DNA of 64,000 bases from positions 241,810-305,809 of the forward strand of contig BJOX01000192.1 in NCBI GenBank assembly GCA_009731375.1, written 5' to 3'. The translations under genes and the position numbers were made by a program. This document shows positions 22,994 through 33,175 of this stretch, piece after piece. The stretch comes from Paulinella micropora. Its lineage: Eukaryota > Cercozoa > Imbricatea > Euglyphida. The notes beneath the pieces were generated by a model, which was not told the origin of the DNA, made no database searches, and saw only the letters and a program-made list of their open reading frames with translations. Position 1 is the first letter of the stretch. Every line of letters begins with the position of its first letter.

Positions 22994-25900
22994 CTAGTTG
23001 TTTAGATAGATCTTGTAATATATTAAGTAAAAGTTTTTTTCTTTTTCTAAATTAACTACCTTTTCCGCCATGTGTTGAAAAGCACTGACCAATATTGGAA
23101 TAAAACTTGTGTATTTTATGCCTTCAATGTTTTCGTCATCACCTATTTTCATACTCGTTGTATCAACAAACTCTGGAAATATTTTTTTTACTTCATCCGC
23201 TATAATACCACAATTCTTGCTTTCTTTCTTCTCATCTGTTTTCCAATAATACGAACAACAATTTAATTTCATTAGTTTCTCGCAACAATCGCACATTCTA
23301 ATGTCTTAATATCTGCTTTCAATCTCCTGTCTGATGAGTAACCCCAAGCACCGCCCGCCGATATGAAATTATAACCGCCCGAAGGTTCTCCATTTGAATT
23401 TGTAGTAGCCCAAGCATATGTTGTTGAGCCACTAACACCAAAGAAACAGCGGTTATTAGCATTATTACCAGACCTTAATAAAATCATAGGGTCATTAGGA
23501 AATCCTGACCTTGATCCTATTTGAACCGAAGTTGAAGAACCAGATGTAGGAACATAAAAACCACTTGAATTCATATGTGCTTGCGTAGAACCTGTTGTTT
23601 GAAAATATATGTCGCCATACTCTTTAATGTACATCACATTAGTATTTCTTTGACAGAATACACAGTGGTTATCGTCAGACCACCTTATACCGCACGTGGC
23701 TGTCGTGCCGTCCGAAAAGTAAATCTGAGAGCCTGAATTAGTCATTGTAATAGTTTGAGCTGAACTAATACCAGCATTTGCGGTTATTAAACTACTTGCT
23801 GTTGCTGTTGTTGTGCTTATCCCCCCATTTGCAGTTATTGCTCCTGTTGTTGTTATAGTCCCAGCATTGCTTATGTTCATTGCTTCACTAAATGCTATGG
23901 TTCCTGCCAGTGCTATTCCCGATTTGTATATTTGAAAGTTTGAGCTTGTGTCGCTTGACTTCCAGCCAGCCCCGTCATAATAAGAATCAAAATTTAAAGA
24001 AATGTTGTCTTGCCCCCAGTTTAATTGTTGAAATACAGGATAAACAGATGTATTTACAAATGCTTGTATGTGCGGGCCATCGTATTGCCACTGGTTCCAT
24101 ATAATTCTAAACCCCCTGTTGCTCCTGTTCCTTTTGTGGTTCTGCCTACTATACACGGAACACCTAATGAAGTTGCTAATTTTCCGCTGAATTCTTTTGT
24201 TCCTGCTATTGTTTGTCTCCTGTTAATTTCACATTCTGCCAGTCTAATGTATCTACGTAACCTTTTGTCGCCCCGTCTGTTGAAGCAGTTGGTGTTAATA
24301 AGTTTGTTATTTTTTGGTTTTTCACATCAACTCCCGCATTGGCTGTTATCGCTTGCTGTTAATGTGGTCCCTGTTAATCCCGCATTCGCCGTTATCAATC
24401 CGCTGGCCGTTAATGTGGTTCCTGATAATGCTCCGCTTGCTGTTATCGTATCGCATACCACATTTCTAACCGCTGTTATATCATCATTTAATGTTTCATA
24501 ATCAAAATACAGACTGGCGACTTTTAACTTGACTTCTGAGTGTCGTCCCACTACTTCCTACACTATTAACAACCATTATGATGTATCTCGCAAAAACTGC
24601 TGTTGGAGTATACGTTTTAGTTGATTGTGAAGGCCATGCCTGCCCTGTCTGTGTGTCCCATAATGTAAATGTAGTGTTGTCTGTGGATGTGCACATAACC
24701 AAGTATTCGGAGCATTGTATTGAAAGTTAGCATTTGAAGAACGAACATAATATTTTTTTTATCCTGTATATTGCTCCCAAATCTATTTTTATCCATTCCC
24801 CGCTATAAGAAGAACCTGAAAGTGTGGTTGTAGTTGGCGGACTTCTTTGATATAGTCCTGTTGAGTCATTGTAGTAAGTTGGAAATGTTATGAAATTTCC
24901 CCAAACATTGTTCTGGTCAGCATTAAAAGCAAAATAAGCGGGCTCGGCCACCTCAGCAGAAGAAGCAGAAGCAACGAATGGTGCGGGTGTTGTATTATTC
25001 GTGTTCATAGTTTGCGGGCCAGAATACATAGTAAGAGTTGAAGCACACATTTTAATATCGCCTGACATTGTCCCACCCGTTAATGAAAGGAAAGATAATG
25101 AATCAGTGGAATTTACCCAGTTTGTGCCGTTGTATGTTAATAATTGACAATTCGCTGGTGTTGTTATTACTACATCGCTGTGTGTATCAATAGACCCACT
25201 CGCCGACACTTTCGCTGTGTTCGCATCGTGCTCCGGTATCCAAGTTGAGACAGACCTGCAATTTAGTTTGCCTACATTTGTAATGTTTTGGCTATTCATT
25301 TTTAAACCACCATTTGCCTTTATCTCCCAACTTGCTGTTAATGTGGTTGTTGATACTCCCGCACTCGCAGTTATTAATCATTTTGTCCATAAAGTCCCGT
25401 TTGCCTCATTTAATGACATTAACAATTGCTCAAACCCATTCTCCCATACAAAACCATTTGTTGAAGAAATTATTACACCTGAACTGCATAGCAAAATTAT
25501 TAAAATCATTTCCTGATATTGCTGTGCCGTTTGCTAAACTTTTGCCTGCTGCGGGAGTTGCAATATAAATCCCCCAATTTGTATTATCTGTATCATGTAA
25601 AAATATTCCATAAGCATTTGTCCCATTTATACTATTTTGAATAGATAACTTACATCCACTATTTGCTTTAATAATCCATTCTCGGTTATAGCATTACTAA
25701 ATGTTTTGTTTCCTGCTATGGTTTGGTCTGTTGTTAATTTCACACAATTATCATCAACATATTTTTTATACGCCACATGGTCTAATGTTAGTGTTAGATT
25801 AGTACCAATTAAAATTTGATGGCTGAATGTTTGGTTCCTCCAATTGTTTGATCTGTTGTTAATTTCACGCAATTATCATCAACATATTTTTTATTTGCCA

Positions 25901-26851
25901 CATGGTCTGCTAATGTTGGTGTTAGATTAGTACCCATTGAAATTTGATTACTAAAAGTTTTATTTCCTGCTATGGTTTGGTCTCCAGAAGCTTTAACCGC
26001 CGAACCATCAAGAACGGAAACATCAATACCATCAACAAGATTAACTCCCGTTATGCTTTGCACTCCCATATTTAATGCTCCAGCCATACTGGCGGTGCCA
26101 TCTAATCTAAGAAAAGGAGAAGCAGTATTTCTTCATTGTCCTGTGCTATAAATGAGCAGTTGGTTATCGGCGGGTGTGCCTGTTATTAATACATCGCTGT
26201 GTGTATTAATTGAACCATCCGCGGACACTTTATCATTGTTTGCCTCGTGTTCTGTTATCCAAGTATCAACATCTTTTGTATTTAGTAAATTAACTCCTGT
26301 TATATTCAAATTCCCTCCCATACTAATGTTGCCGAATTCATCAACATTTATTGGAATTTATTTACACAATTTATTGAATTATATGTTAGATAGCTATTCA
26401 TCGCTATTGGTGCTGTTATAACTACATCAGAAAGTGTGTCAATTGAACCAAGTGTTGTATTCCTCCATTTACCATCTACATCGTTGTATGTTAAGTATTG
26501 CCCGACCACTGGTGCGGATATGTTTGTGTCTATCAAATTGTATAAGCTGGTTTGGTGCGGATTGGATGTATTAGAACGGTGTTGAGTTGAAGCTTTAACA
26601 TCGTCGTTGTCCCTCGCTCGTTGCTCTGTGTAGTATAAAATTTTCCCCTCTTTGATGTCTGATGTTGATTTGTTAGATAATCTTGTGTCAAATCGTCCGT
26701 CAGTATAATAAAAATTTATAGGGTCGGCATCGTCCGGCACTCTGTCTGTGTTTAAACCTGTAATATTAGTGTTTGTTAAGTCTAAGTTAAGTATATCTAG
26801 ACTATTGACTGCCAACTCATTCAAGCCAAGTAAGGATTTATATTGAGACAT
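22994..26851 (-). pseudogene. Peptidase-S74 fibre protein, heavily broken (piece A)
   Basis: Counterpart of 47181-50566. The N-terminus at 26851 (MSQYKSLLGLNELAV) matches piece C closely. The body has repeated GITANAG/TTLTASG-type segments and NQTIAGNKTFS-type repeats, and the C-terminus carries the intramolecular chaperone signature SSDRRLKADI and, after a slip at 23290, a GIIADEVKKIFPE segment and a final coiled coil. At least eight frame changes split it into fragments (26851-26348, 26321-26133, 26087-25809, 25872-25627, 25299-24727, 24702-24502, 24551-24327, 24156-23272, 23296-22994). S74 domains trimerise and then auto-cleave from phage tail spikes and viral fibres. This copy cannot make the protein. 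Confidence 0.88.
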
Positions 26852-26930
26852 TATATTAAATAAATATTTAATTTTAAAAATACTAAAAAAATAAAACTTT
26901 TAGTATAGAATATTTTTAGAATAAGCGAGA

Positions 26931-27449
26931 GTGCGAAGCACGAAGCGTGATTCTAAAATGCCAAGTCCTGAAGCGAGCCGACAAAGTCGGGGAAAAGAAG
27001 TTGATGGAATTAAACACGCCAAAAAGGTTTTGGAACAATACCGAAACGCAATTAAAAGCGAAGACGAAGATATGGAACGAAAAATAGCGGAGATAGAAAA
27101 TAAGAATGTGGCGAACGAGATCGTGGCTGGCCGAGATCAAGATGACGAAGAACAGAGTGAGAGCGAAGATGAGGTTGATTTCACGGACCTTATCGCTGAA
27201 AAGATGGCTAAAATGAAAATCAAAAGAGCGAAAGCGGAGACTAAAAGAGAAAAGAAAAAGAGTAAGAAACCAGAGCCTGAGCATGAGGAGAGTGAAGAAA
27301 GTGAAAGCGAAAGTAGTGAGGAAGAAGAACAGAAACCTAAGAAAGGGAGAGGTAAGAAATCAAACATATCTGTTAATGTTTATAATCAATCTGAAAAGAC
27401 AAATAAGAAAGAAAAAAATGATGTTGAAAAATGTTTTCTCAAGTTTTAA
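26931..27449 (+). CDS. Charged accessory protein divergent from the fibre gene (piece A)
   Basis: A 172-codon frame reading VRSTKRDSKM at the start, with GTG at 26931 where the polyprotein gene has ATG. It may start at ATG 26958 (MPSPEAS) instead. The body is an acidic and basic helix with many Glu/Lys, and the tail has ISVNVYNQ and ends EKCFLKF. The tail is shared with 30433-30716 in piece B, so this is a real gene family. It sits immediately 5' of the integrase on the same strand. Possibly a nucleic-acid-binding or core protein; function unknown. Confidence 0.65.
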   Translation: MRSTKRDSKMPSPEASRQSRGKEVDGIKHAKKVLEQYRNAIKSEDEDMERKIAEIENKNVANEIVAGRDQDDEEQSESEDEVDFTDLIAEKMAKMKIKRAKAETKREKKKSKKPEPEHEESEESESESSEEEEQKPKKGRGKKSNISVNVYNQSEKTNKKEKNDVEKCFLKF

Positions 27450-27455
27450 ATATAG

Positions 27456-28475
27456 ATGAGTGCAAATTCAGAAAATCAACTTGACAATAAACATATAATT
27501 ATTAATACACAGAATGCAGATAGTCAATCAGAAGACACACCTACGGGGGAAGTAGTTAAAACAAATGAAGAAGAAGCACTTGAAATACATCATCAGAAAA
27601 AGAACCCGAAAATATGGAACACGATATGGGTTGATAAACCATTAGACTAAGTTTTTCTTGACTTAGCAGATATGAGTAATATAAAAGATAAGAAAGGAAA
27701 TAAAGGATATGCTTGGATGCTTGTTTGGATAGATTGTCATAGCCGATATTTAGTAATTATTCCATTAAAAAATAAAACAGCGAAAGAAGTTTATTATGCT
27801 TTGAAATCAATCAAATATAAACCGAAATCAATTACTACCGACAGCAGAGAGGAATATAAAGGAGCGACCCGCAAATATTTCATTGAAAATAATATTAAAC
27901 ATGATGTTGTTGAAGTTGGCGACCATAGAGCCCTTGCAGTTGTTGATAGAGTGATACGAAGTATTAGAAGATGGCTTGACTTTTTATTTGAAACCAATCG
28001 TAATTTTGATTTGGTCAGTTATATTCAGGACTTAGTCAATGCTTCTAATCATAAAGTTCATAGAGGTATTCAGGCTAAACCGGTAGATGTATTTTTCGGA
28101 AGAGATAAAAATAAACAAGTTATAACACGGGATAGTTTAATAGACGATTTCAATGTCGGTGATAGTGTAAGAAAAGAAAACAAAAGAAATGTTTTCTCCA
28201 AAGGTGGGAAGACTTTCAGTAAAATTATTTACAAAATCAAGGGCCGGTCTGGATTCAAGTTAATATTAAATAATGATGAGTTGGTAAGTCCAAGAGATTT
28301 ACTGAAAACTGATTTTATTAAACCTATTGACGAAGAAAAAGATATGAAGGAGCAAACAAAAGAAGTTATTAAAGAGAAAAAGACTAAAGAACTGCTAAAA
28401 CGGGAGGAAATAGAACAGGAAAATATTAGGACTAGTAAGAGGGAGCGAAAGGCAAAAGTAATACTGGACCTTTAA
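27456..28475 (+). pseudogene. INT: Polinton retroviral-type integrase (piece A)
   Basis: One frame with a single TAA at 27648-27650. The upstream part holds a WNTIWVDKP segment. The catalytic core has the first Asp in LVWIDCHSRY and the second in ITTDSREEYKG. The third acidic position is Asp in VVDRVIRS rather than the usual Glu. An SH3-like C-terminal domain follows (VGDSVRKEN, GGKTFSKIIYKI, PRDLLKTD) and then a basic tail. Integrases of this family join element ends to host DNA. The gene follows the 26931 gene by 6 bp, in the same order as in piece B. Confidence 0.88.
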
Positions 28476-28582
28476 CGAACTGAAGAATAACTTTAATTAG
28501 TTGATTATATACCTTTCTAAATTTTGAATGTGATAAGCGAACAAGAAAAGTATATGATCAACTATGAATCAGTGACCCTTGT

Positions 28583-29088
28583 TTAATCGAAAACAACTCG
28601 ATAAGCGGTCTTAATAATCAGCCCGTAATAATCAGCGATCGTGTCGATATTATCCCAGAGTCTGAACAATTTGAGCGAACCATCTGTAAATTCTACTACA
28701 AATCGTTCTGGTATTTGGTCCTTTCTCAATTCGGACTTGTATCTATGCAATTGCACCATCGGCATTCCCTCGTGTATGTGACTGAAAAGCGTAGCTGTGC
28801 CATTTTTCTTAGTGAGTTGAGCCCAATACTTACTATCACTCACGATAGGCTGTCTGCGTTTCAAGTTAGGGATTCTACTACTTTGTTTGCACCTAGTTCT
28901 TTTGGGATGTTTCCTGTCTTGATACGACCGATCATCAACCTTTCAAGCGCATTGGACGCAACCTGAACACATTCACAGTTTCATTGACAAAAGGAAACGA
29001 ACAACAACATTACCTTCACTTCTGGATCCTCTGGGCTGGCTTGTGCTGACTCCTCCTCAGCCTCCTCATGCGGTTGGTCGTCCGACAT
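28583..29088 (-). pseudogene. Accessory gene convergent with the integrase, with a likely 51-bp intron
   Basis: Exon 1 (29088-29014) encodes an acidic N-terminus (MSDDQPHEEAEEE). GTAATG at 29013 and TTCAG ending at 28963 bound a 51-bp intron. Exon 2 starts VASNALERL and, after a one-base slip near 28870, continues to 28583 with FVVEFTDGSLKLFRLWDN. It resembles the piece B gene at 32157-31717 in position, strand and layout (acidic N-terminus, then SNAL, then a beta-rich C-terminal domain), though the B copy has no intron. Function unknown. Confidence 0.55.
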
Positions 29089-29121
29089 CTGCACACACAG
29101 CAAAAAGCAAGGTTTTTTTTT

Positions 29122-29209
29122 NNNNNNNNNNNNNNNNNNNNNNNNNNNNNNNNNNNNNNNNNNNNNNNNNNNNNNNNNNNNNNNNNNNNNNNNNNNNNNN
29201 NNNNNNNNN
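29122..29209. other. 88-N gap flanked by poly-T
   Basis: T runs on both sides (29113-29121 and 29211-29248) suggest an assembly break in a long homopolymer. Continuity between piece A and the sequence to the right is not proven. 29250-29520 shows nothing recognisable. Confidence 0.95.
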
Positions 29210-29249
<40 letters not shown>

Positions 29250-29526
29250 GCGACTTTGGGCTTTCTGAAAAAGTCTAAGAATGAAAAAAGAAACAGACAA
29301 AAACAAGTGATTGAATTTCTGGATTTCGGCTGTTTATTTGAAATGCAGATAAAAATGGAAAAGCGAAAATTTTTTTACACCATTCACCTAGAGGTTCAGG
29401 TCAAAAAGCCCCCGTGTGGCTTTTTTACATAGACAACTTTTCTCTTTTCAGAGTAGCCTTATCAGCCAAAGTGCGAACAAGAACGAGTGATGACGACTGC
29501 AGAAGCGAGAGTGATACAATACAGAG

Positions 29527-29968
29527 TACATTGAAAGAGAAACCACCAACAAGTGGTTAGAGAAATTAAGAGATAAGAACTATGCTGAACTAACAAGATA
29601 TAAAGCAAGTAGTGAATTAAGAATTGACACTATACAGAGTAGAAAGGAGCAAAAACGACAAGAATTATTGGAATTAGAAAGACAAGAAAAAGCAGAACAA
29701 AATGAATTTTTGGCTATCGAAAATTACTAAATCAGAAAAAAAAGAAGCGGAATGAAAGGAGAAAATAGATTTGGTAAAGAGGGAAGAAAAGAGAAAAGAA
29801 ATGAATAAGAAAAAACAATTATGATTATTTGAGAATTGATTAAGTGCAGAAAATCAACCAATGGGAGTTGATGATGAAATACGAGCAAGAAAGATGATTG
29901 AAGGAGGAAAAACAACATATAATGTAATTGGAGAATATGAGAGATACGAGAGACAAAGAATTAATTGA
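29527..29968 (+). pseudogene. Decayed copy of the coiled-coil gene
   Basis: The first part (29527-29730) reads as a Lys/Glu/Arg coiled coil (YIERETTNKWLEKLRDKN). After a frame change the second part runs to 29968, with in-frame TGAs at 29753, 29822 and 29837 and no TAA or TAG. The C-terminal segment (NQPMGVDDEIRARKMIEGG) matches the KFPMSRQKENFARNLIEQG region of the gene at 32856-32365. The Trp before that region in the intact copy aligns with the TGA at 29837. It is oriented opposite to the piece B copy, so it belongs to another fragment or an inversion. Confidence 0.65.
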
Positions 29969-30094
29969 AATAGTAGTTTTCATTACTAACTCTTTTGCAC
30001 ATAGGAGTATAACTAGTGTGTATTCATAAAAAAATTGGGTGAAAGCACTCCTGCTTGCTAAGAAATTATATCTACCATAATTGTTGTGTGTGTG

Positions 30095-30285
30095 GTAGTG
30101 GCTGAATTGAAGTTGCTTCTGAAGAGGAAGAAGAAAAAGGTAATTTTAATGATACATACATTTTTTCTCTGTTGTGCTGTAGAATGCTATTTGTTTGCTT
30201 TTGTTTCTTTGTATTTACTATCAATAGGAAGCGCTACAACCTAGACGAAGTCGTGAATTTTACAAAAATTCTTGATGAGTTCTAG
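30095..30285 (+). other. Possible two-exon host fragment
   Basis: A short frame ending in RKKKK (30142) meets GTAATT. About 85 bp later ATCAATAG precedes a frame reading KRYNLDEVVNFTKILDEF to TAG at 30285. It could be a host or element exon pair; support is only the splice signals. 29970-30090 holds nothing recognised. Confidence 0.2.
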
Positions 30286-30292
30286 GTTATCA

Positions 30293-30425
30293 ACTACTTA
30301 CATACCATACATACCATACATACCATAAATACCATACAAAACCATACAAAACCATACACACATACACATATACACATACACGTACACGTACTAGACGTAC
30401 ACATATGCATACTACGTACATATAT
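30293..30425. repeat. (CATA)n-rich simple repeat
   Basis: ACATACCATAC and CACATACAC variants repeat up to the 5' side of the piece B accessory gene, replacing the place where the fibre gene would be expected. It marks the left break of piece B. Confidence 0.8.
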
Positions 30426-30432
30426 AATTGAT

Positions 30433-30716
30433 ATGTCTGAGGTTATTGCAAATCATATGCTTAGAAAGATAAAAAAGAATGCCAAAAAGCCCAAGAAGAA
30501 AAACACAAAGAAAGCACCACAACCCAAGAAGCCTGAGAATGACAGCGAAGAAGAAGAAGAAAGTGAGATTGAAGAAAGCGAAGATTATGAAACAACAGGC
30601 GTAAAACAGAGAGGCGGTAAAAACGAAGTGAAAAAATATCAGTTAATGTATATAACAATACACCAAAGAATAAAGAAAAAAGTAAGGAAGCAGAAAAGAT
30701 ATTTTTGAAATTCTAA
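30433..30716 (+). pseudogene. Charged accessory protein (piece B)
   Basis: Starts MSEVIANHML, then Lys/Pro-rich and Glu/Ser-rich stretches. A one-base slip in a poly-A run near 30625 separates it from the conserved tail (ISVNVYNN and IFLKF, ending TAA at 30714). The tail matches that of 26931-27449, although the N-terminal parts differ. It precedes the integrase by 7 bp. Confidence 0.6.
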
Positions 30717-30723
30717 AATATCA

Positions 30724-31711
30724 ATGGATCACAAACACACAACTAGTAATATTAATGCACAGGATAAGGATATACAACTAGAAGATACTCCGCGAGGCGA
30801 ACCAACAGAGGAAGAACGGACAAGCACTGCTCAAGAATTATTTCGTCAGACTAAGCCTAGGACTAGAGGGACAACAATATGGGCTGATAAGGTATTAGAT
30901 ATGGTTAATATTGATTTAATGGATATGAGTAAGGTTGCTACAAAAAATAAAAATTATAATTTTGCCCTTATTTGGATTGATATTCAGTTATGCTTATGCG
31001 ATACATATAAAAAACAAATTTTCAACCACTGTTTTAGATGCTCTCAAGAAATTACCAAAGCCTAAAACATACATATCAGACAATGGTGGGGAGTTTAAAG
31101 GTGCTGTTGGTGAGTGGATGAGAAATAATGGTATTGAACAATTTATGGTTGAAGAAGGCGATCATAATTCGTTAGGTATTGTTGATAGATTTGTTAGAAC
31201 ACTAACAGAAAGATTACACATATTATGGGCTTTTAATCGTAATTTTGATTGGATAAGTTATATTGAAGATGTTGTTTATTATTATAACAAGAAAGAACAT
31301 TCAGCGATTAAGGCGGCACCAATTGATGTATTTAAAGGAAATGATATTAGCCAACAACATAAACATGTTGATAAATATTTATTTGGTTTCAAAGTGGGAG
31401 ACAGAGTTAGAATATTAAACAAGAAACACATTCTAGAAAAGGGAGGAAAGACATGGAGCAAGCAAATCTACACCGTCAAAGCCCGTAAGGGATACCGGAT
31501 TGTATTAACAAATGATGATATAGTGCCACCACGACATTTATTAAAGACAGATGCAACTAACGAACCGGAAGAGACAGATATTAATAAAGAACTAAAGCAA
31601 CTAACTAAAGAAAAACAAACAAAGCATTTACTTAAACGGGAGGAGATAGATCCTGCCAACATCAGAACTTCTTCCCGACAAAGGAAGAAAAAAGAAATAA
31701 TGGATTTGTAG
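30724..31711 (+). pseudogene. INT: Polinton retroviral-type integrase (piece B)
   Basis: Starts MDHKHTTSN and shares the TTIWADKVLDMV region with piece A. A frame slip near 30990, just after the first catalytic Asp (IWIDI), moves into the frame that runs to TAG at 31709. The second Asp is in YISDNGGEFKG and the third acidic residue is Asp in GIVDRFVRTL. The C-terminal SH3-like domain (FKVGDRVRILNKK, GGKTWSKQIYTV, PRHLLKTD) and basic tail are intact. Apart from the slip it is less decayed than the piece A copy. Confidence 0.9.
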
Positions 31712-31716
31712 TATTA

Positions 31717-32157
31717 TTATTTCTTGAAGTGATAGTCTGCAAACTTTGAATACACAGGGACCTTAGCGTGTATGTAGTACCCCTTCACCGCTGACCAAGA
31801 ATGAAACACACGGATGACCCCCTTAGAATCAATGGTTACGAAATAAACTTTTGCCTCTCCAGGGCTCTTCATGAATTTCGCCTCGACCCTGTTATTCCCT
31901 TGCTTGATGAAAACAAGGTCTGGTGTCTTGTTATCATTAACGAACTCCACGAAACACTTACTTTCTTCACGATGCTTTAGTGGGGACAGCACCTGGGCTT
32001 CGTATAGTTGTATTGCATTTAAAGCATTTGAAACAGCACCAACATCCTCCTCTTCGTCTTCGTGAAGTGGGCGTTTCGCGTCGGGAGTGGTCGGCTCTGC
32101 GGTCGGCTCTGCGATCGGCTCAGCTGGCTGATTGTCTGGCTTCTTCTTTGGGGGCAT
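31717..32157 (-). CDS. Accessory protein convergent with the integrase (piece B)
   Basis: An intact 146-codon frame from ATG 32157 (MPPKKKPD). A Pro/Ala/Glu/Thr-rich N-terminus is followed by acidic EDEEEDVG, then SNALNAIQLYEAQ and a beta-rich C-terminal part (SKCFVEFVNDN, VYFVTIDSKGVIRVFHSW) ending HFKK. The stop lies 6 bp from the integrase stop on the other strand. Structure and place match 28583-29088. The basic start and acidic stretch suggest a DNA- or capsid-associated protein, but no family was recognised. Confidence 0.7.
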   Translation of the reverse strand: MPPKKKPDNQPAEPIAEPTAEPTTPDAKRPLHEDEEEDVGAVSNALNAIQLYEAQVLSPLKHREESKCFVEFVNDNKTPDLVFIKQGNNRVEAKFMKSPGEAKVYFVTIDSKGVIRVFHSWSAVKGYYIHAKVPVYSKFADYHFKK

Positions 32158-32364
32158 TGTACCTGCCCACACACCAAAAAGCACAAAAAACATGTGTGGG
32201 CAGTGCCTTGAAGCCGTTTTTTATATTTCGTAAATAAATAAATAAATATTTTCTTTTGAAAATAGTCAAGTAATAAGTGTGCTTTTATGTTGTAGTGAAA
32301 TGTGTGTCGTGTTCATTGATGATAAGTGAGCAGGTAGGCAGACAGCACAGATCACACAACCATT

Positions 32365-32856
32365 TTACTCCACTTGGGCTCTCACTTCATTAACATACAA
32401 CTTATACTTAACTATAACTTCATCAAATGTATCACCTTGTTCAATTAAATTACGTGCGAAATTTTCCTTTTGGCGAGACATTGGAAATTTATTTTTTTCT
32501 AACCACATTTCCAAAAATGCTATTTCTTTCTTAGTCTCATTTTCCTTTCTAAGTCTCTGCCTCTTAAATTTTCTCTCTTCTTCCATTCGTCTTTTGTCTT
32601 CTTTTAGTTCCTCATCTCTCTGATTAACTGCTTCCAGTCTTGATTCAACATCGTTAAGTTCTCGTTTCAATAATCTTATTTTTTTGGACAAGTTTTTTTT
32701 CTTAGTTTCCAAAAATATTTTATCCTTTTTTGTCGTCTCACTTGTCTTGTCAGAATAACAATCAATCCAATTGTTTTCTTGTCTTTCTATTTCTAACTCA
32801 CTTTCACTAGAAATTTCATTAGCCTCTTTGGCTTCATAATCGATAAATTTGCTCAT
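32365..32856 (-). CDS. Coiled-coil protein (piece B)
   Basis: An open frame extends up to 32997, but the internal ATG at 32856 (MSKFIDYEAKE) is preferred because the upstream part is compositionally unlike it. From there: an acidic stretch with a Trp/Cys patch (NNWIDCYSD), a long Lys/Glu/Arg coiled coil (RLLKRELNDVESRLEAV), and a folded-looking C-terminus (FLEMWLEKNKFPMS). 163 codons, no breaks. Lies downstream of PolB on the same strand. Function unknown. A decayed relative lies at 29527-29968. Confidence 0.65.
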   Translation of the reverse strand: MSKFIDYEAKEANEISSESELEIERQENNWIDCYSDKTSETTKKDKIFLETKKKNLSKKIRLLKRELNDVESRLEAVNQRDEELKEDKRRMEEERKFKRQRLRKENETKKEIAFLEMWLEKNKFPMSRQKENFARNLIEQGDTFDEVIVKYKLYVNEVRAQVE

Positions 32857-33175
32857 CTCTTCAAGAAGAACTGCGAGAGAGACAAAAAGTGGTAGGGGAT
32901 CCAAGAATTCTTCGGTTCTCTGAACACTTTGAGCAAAAACCATGTGATAACATCGCGCATTGACTGAGGAGAAAAAAAACGAAACCAAAGCAAGCACAAC
33001 GCCAAAAAAAAAATTATTTGTTCTCTGTCTTGGTTATGGGTGGTGAAATTAGTAAGTTGGTGGTGTCGTCCGTCATTGTCAGCGGTTCAACTCCCACTGC
33101 TTACTCTTAAACCATTCCTTTCCAGATGCATTTTTTTTCTCTTTTTTTCTCTTTTTGTAAATTCCTTTTTTTTTC

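Noticed and set aside
26916-27367. Minus-strand frames opposite the charged accessory gene
   Set aside because: They are Phe/Leu/Ser-rich mirror images of the Lys/Glu codons on the plus strand.
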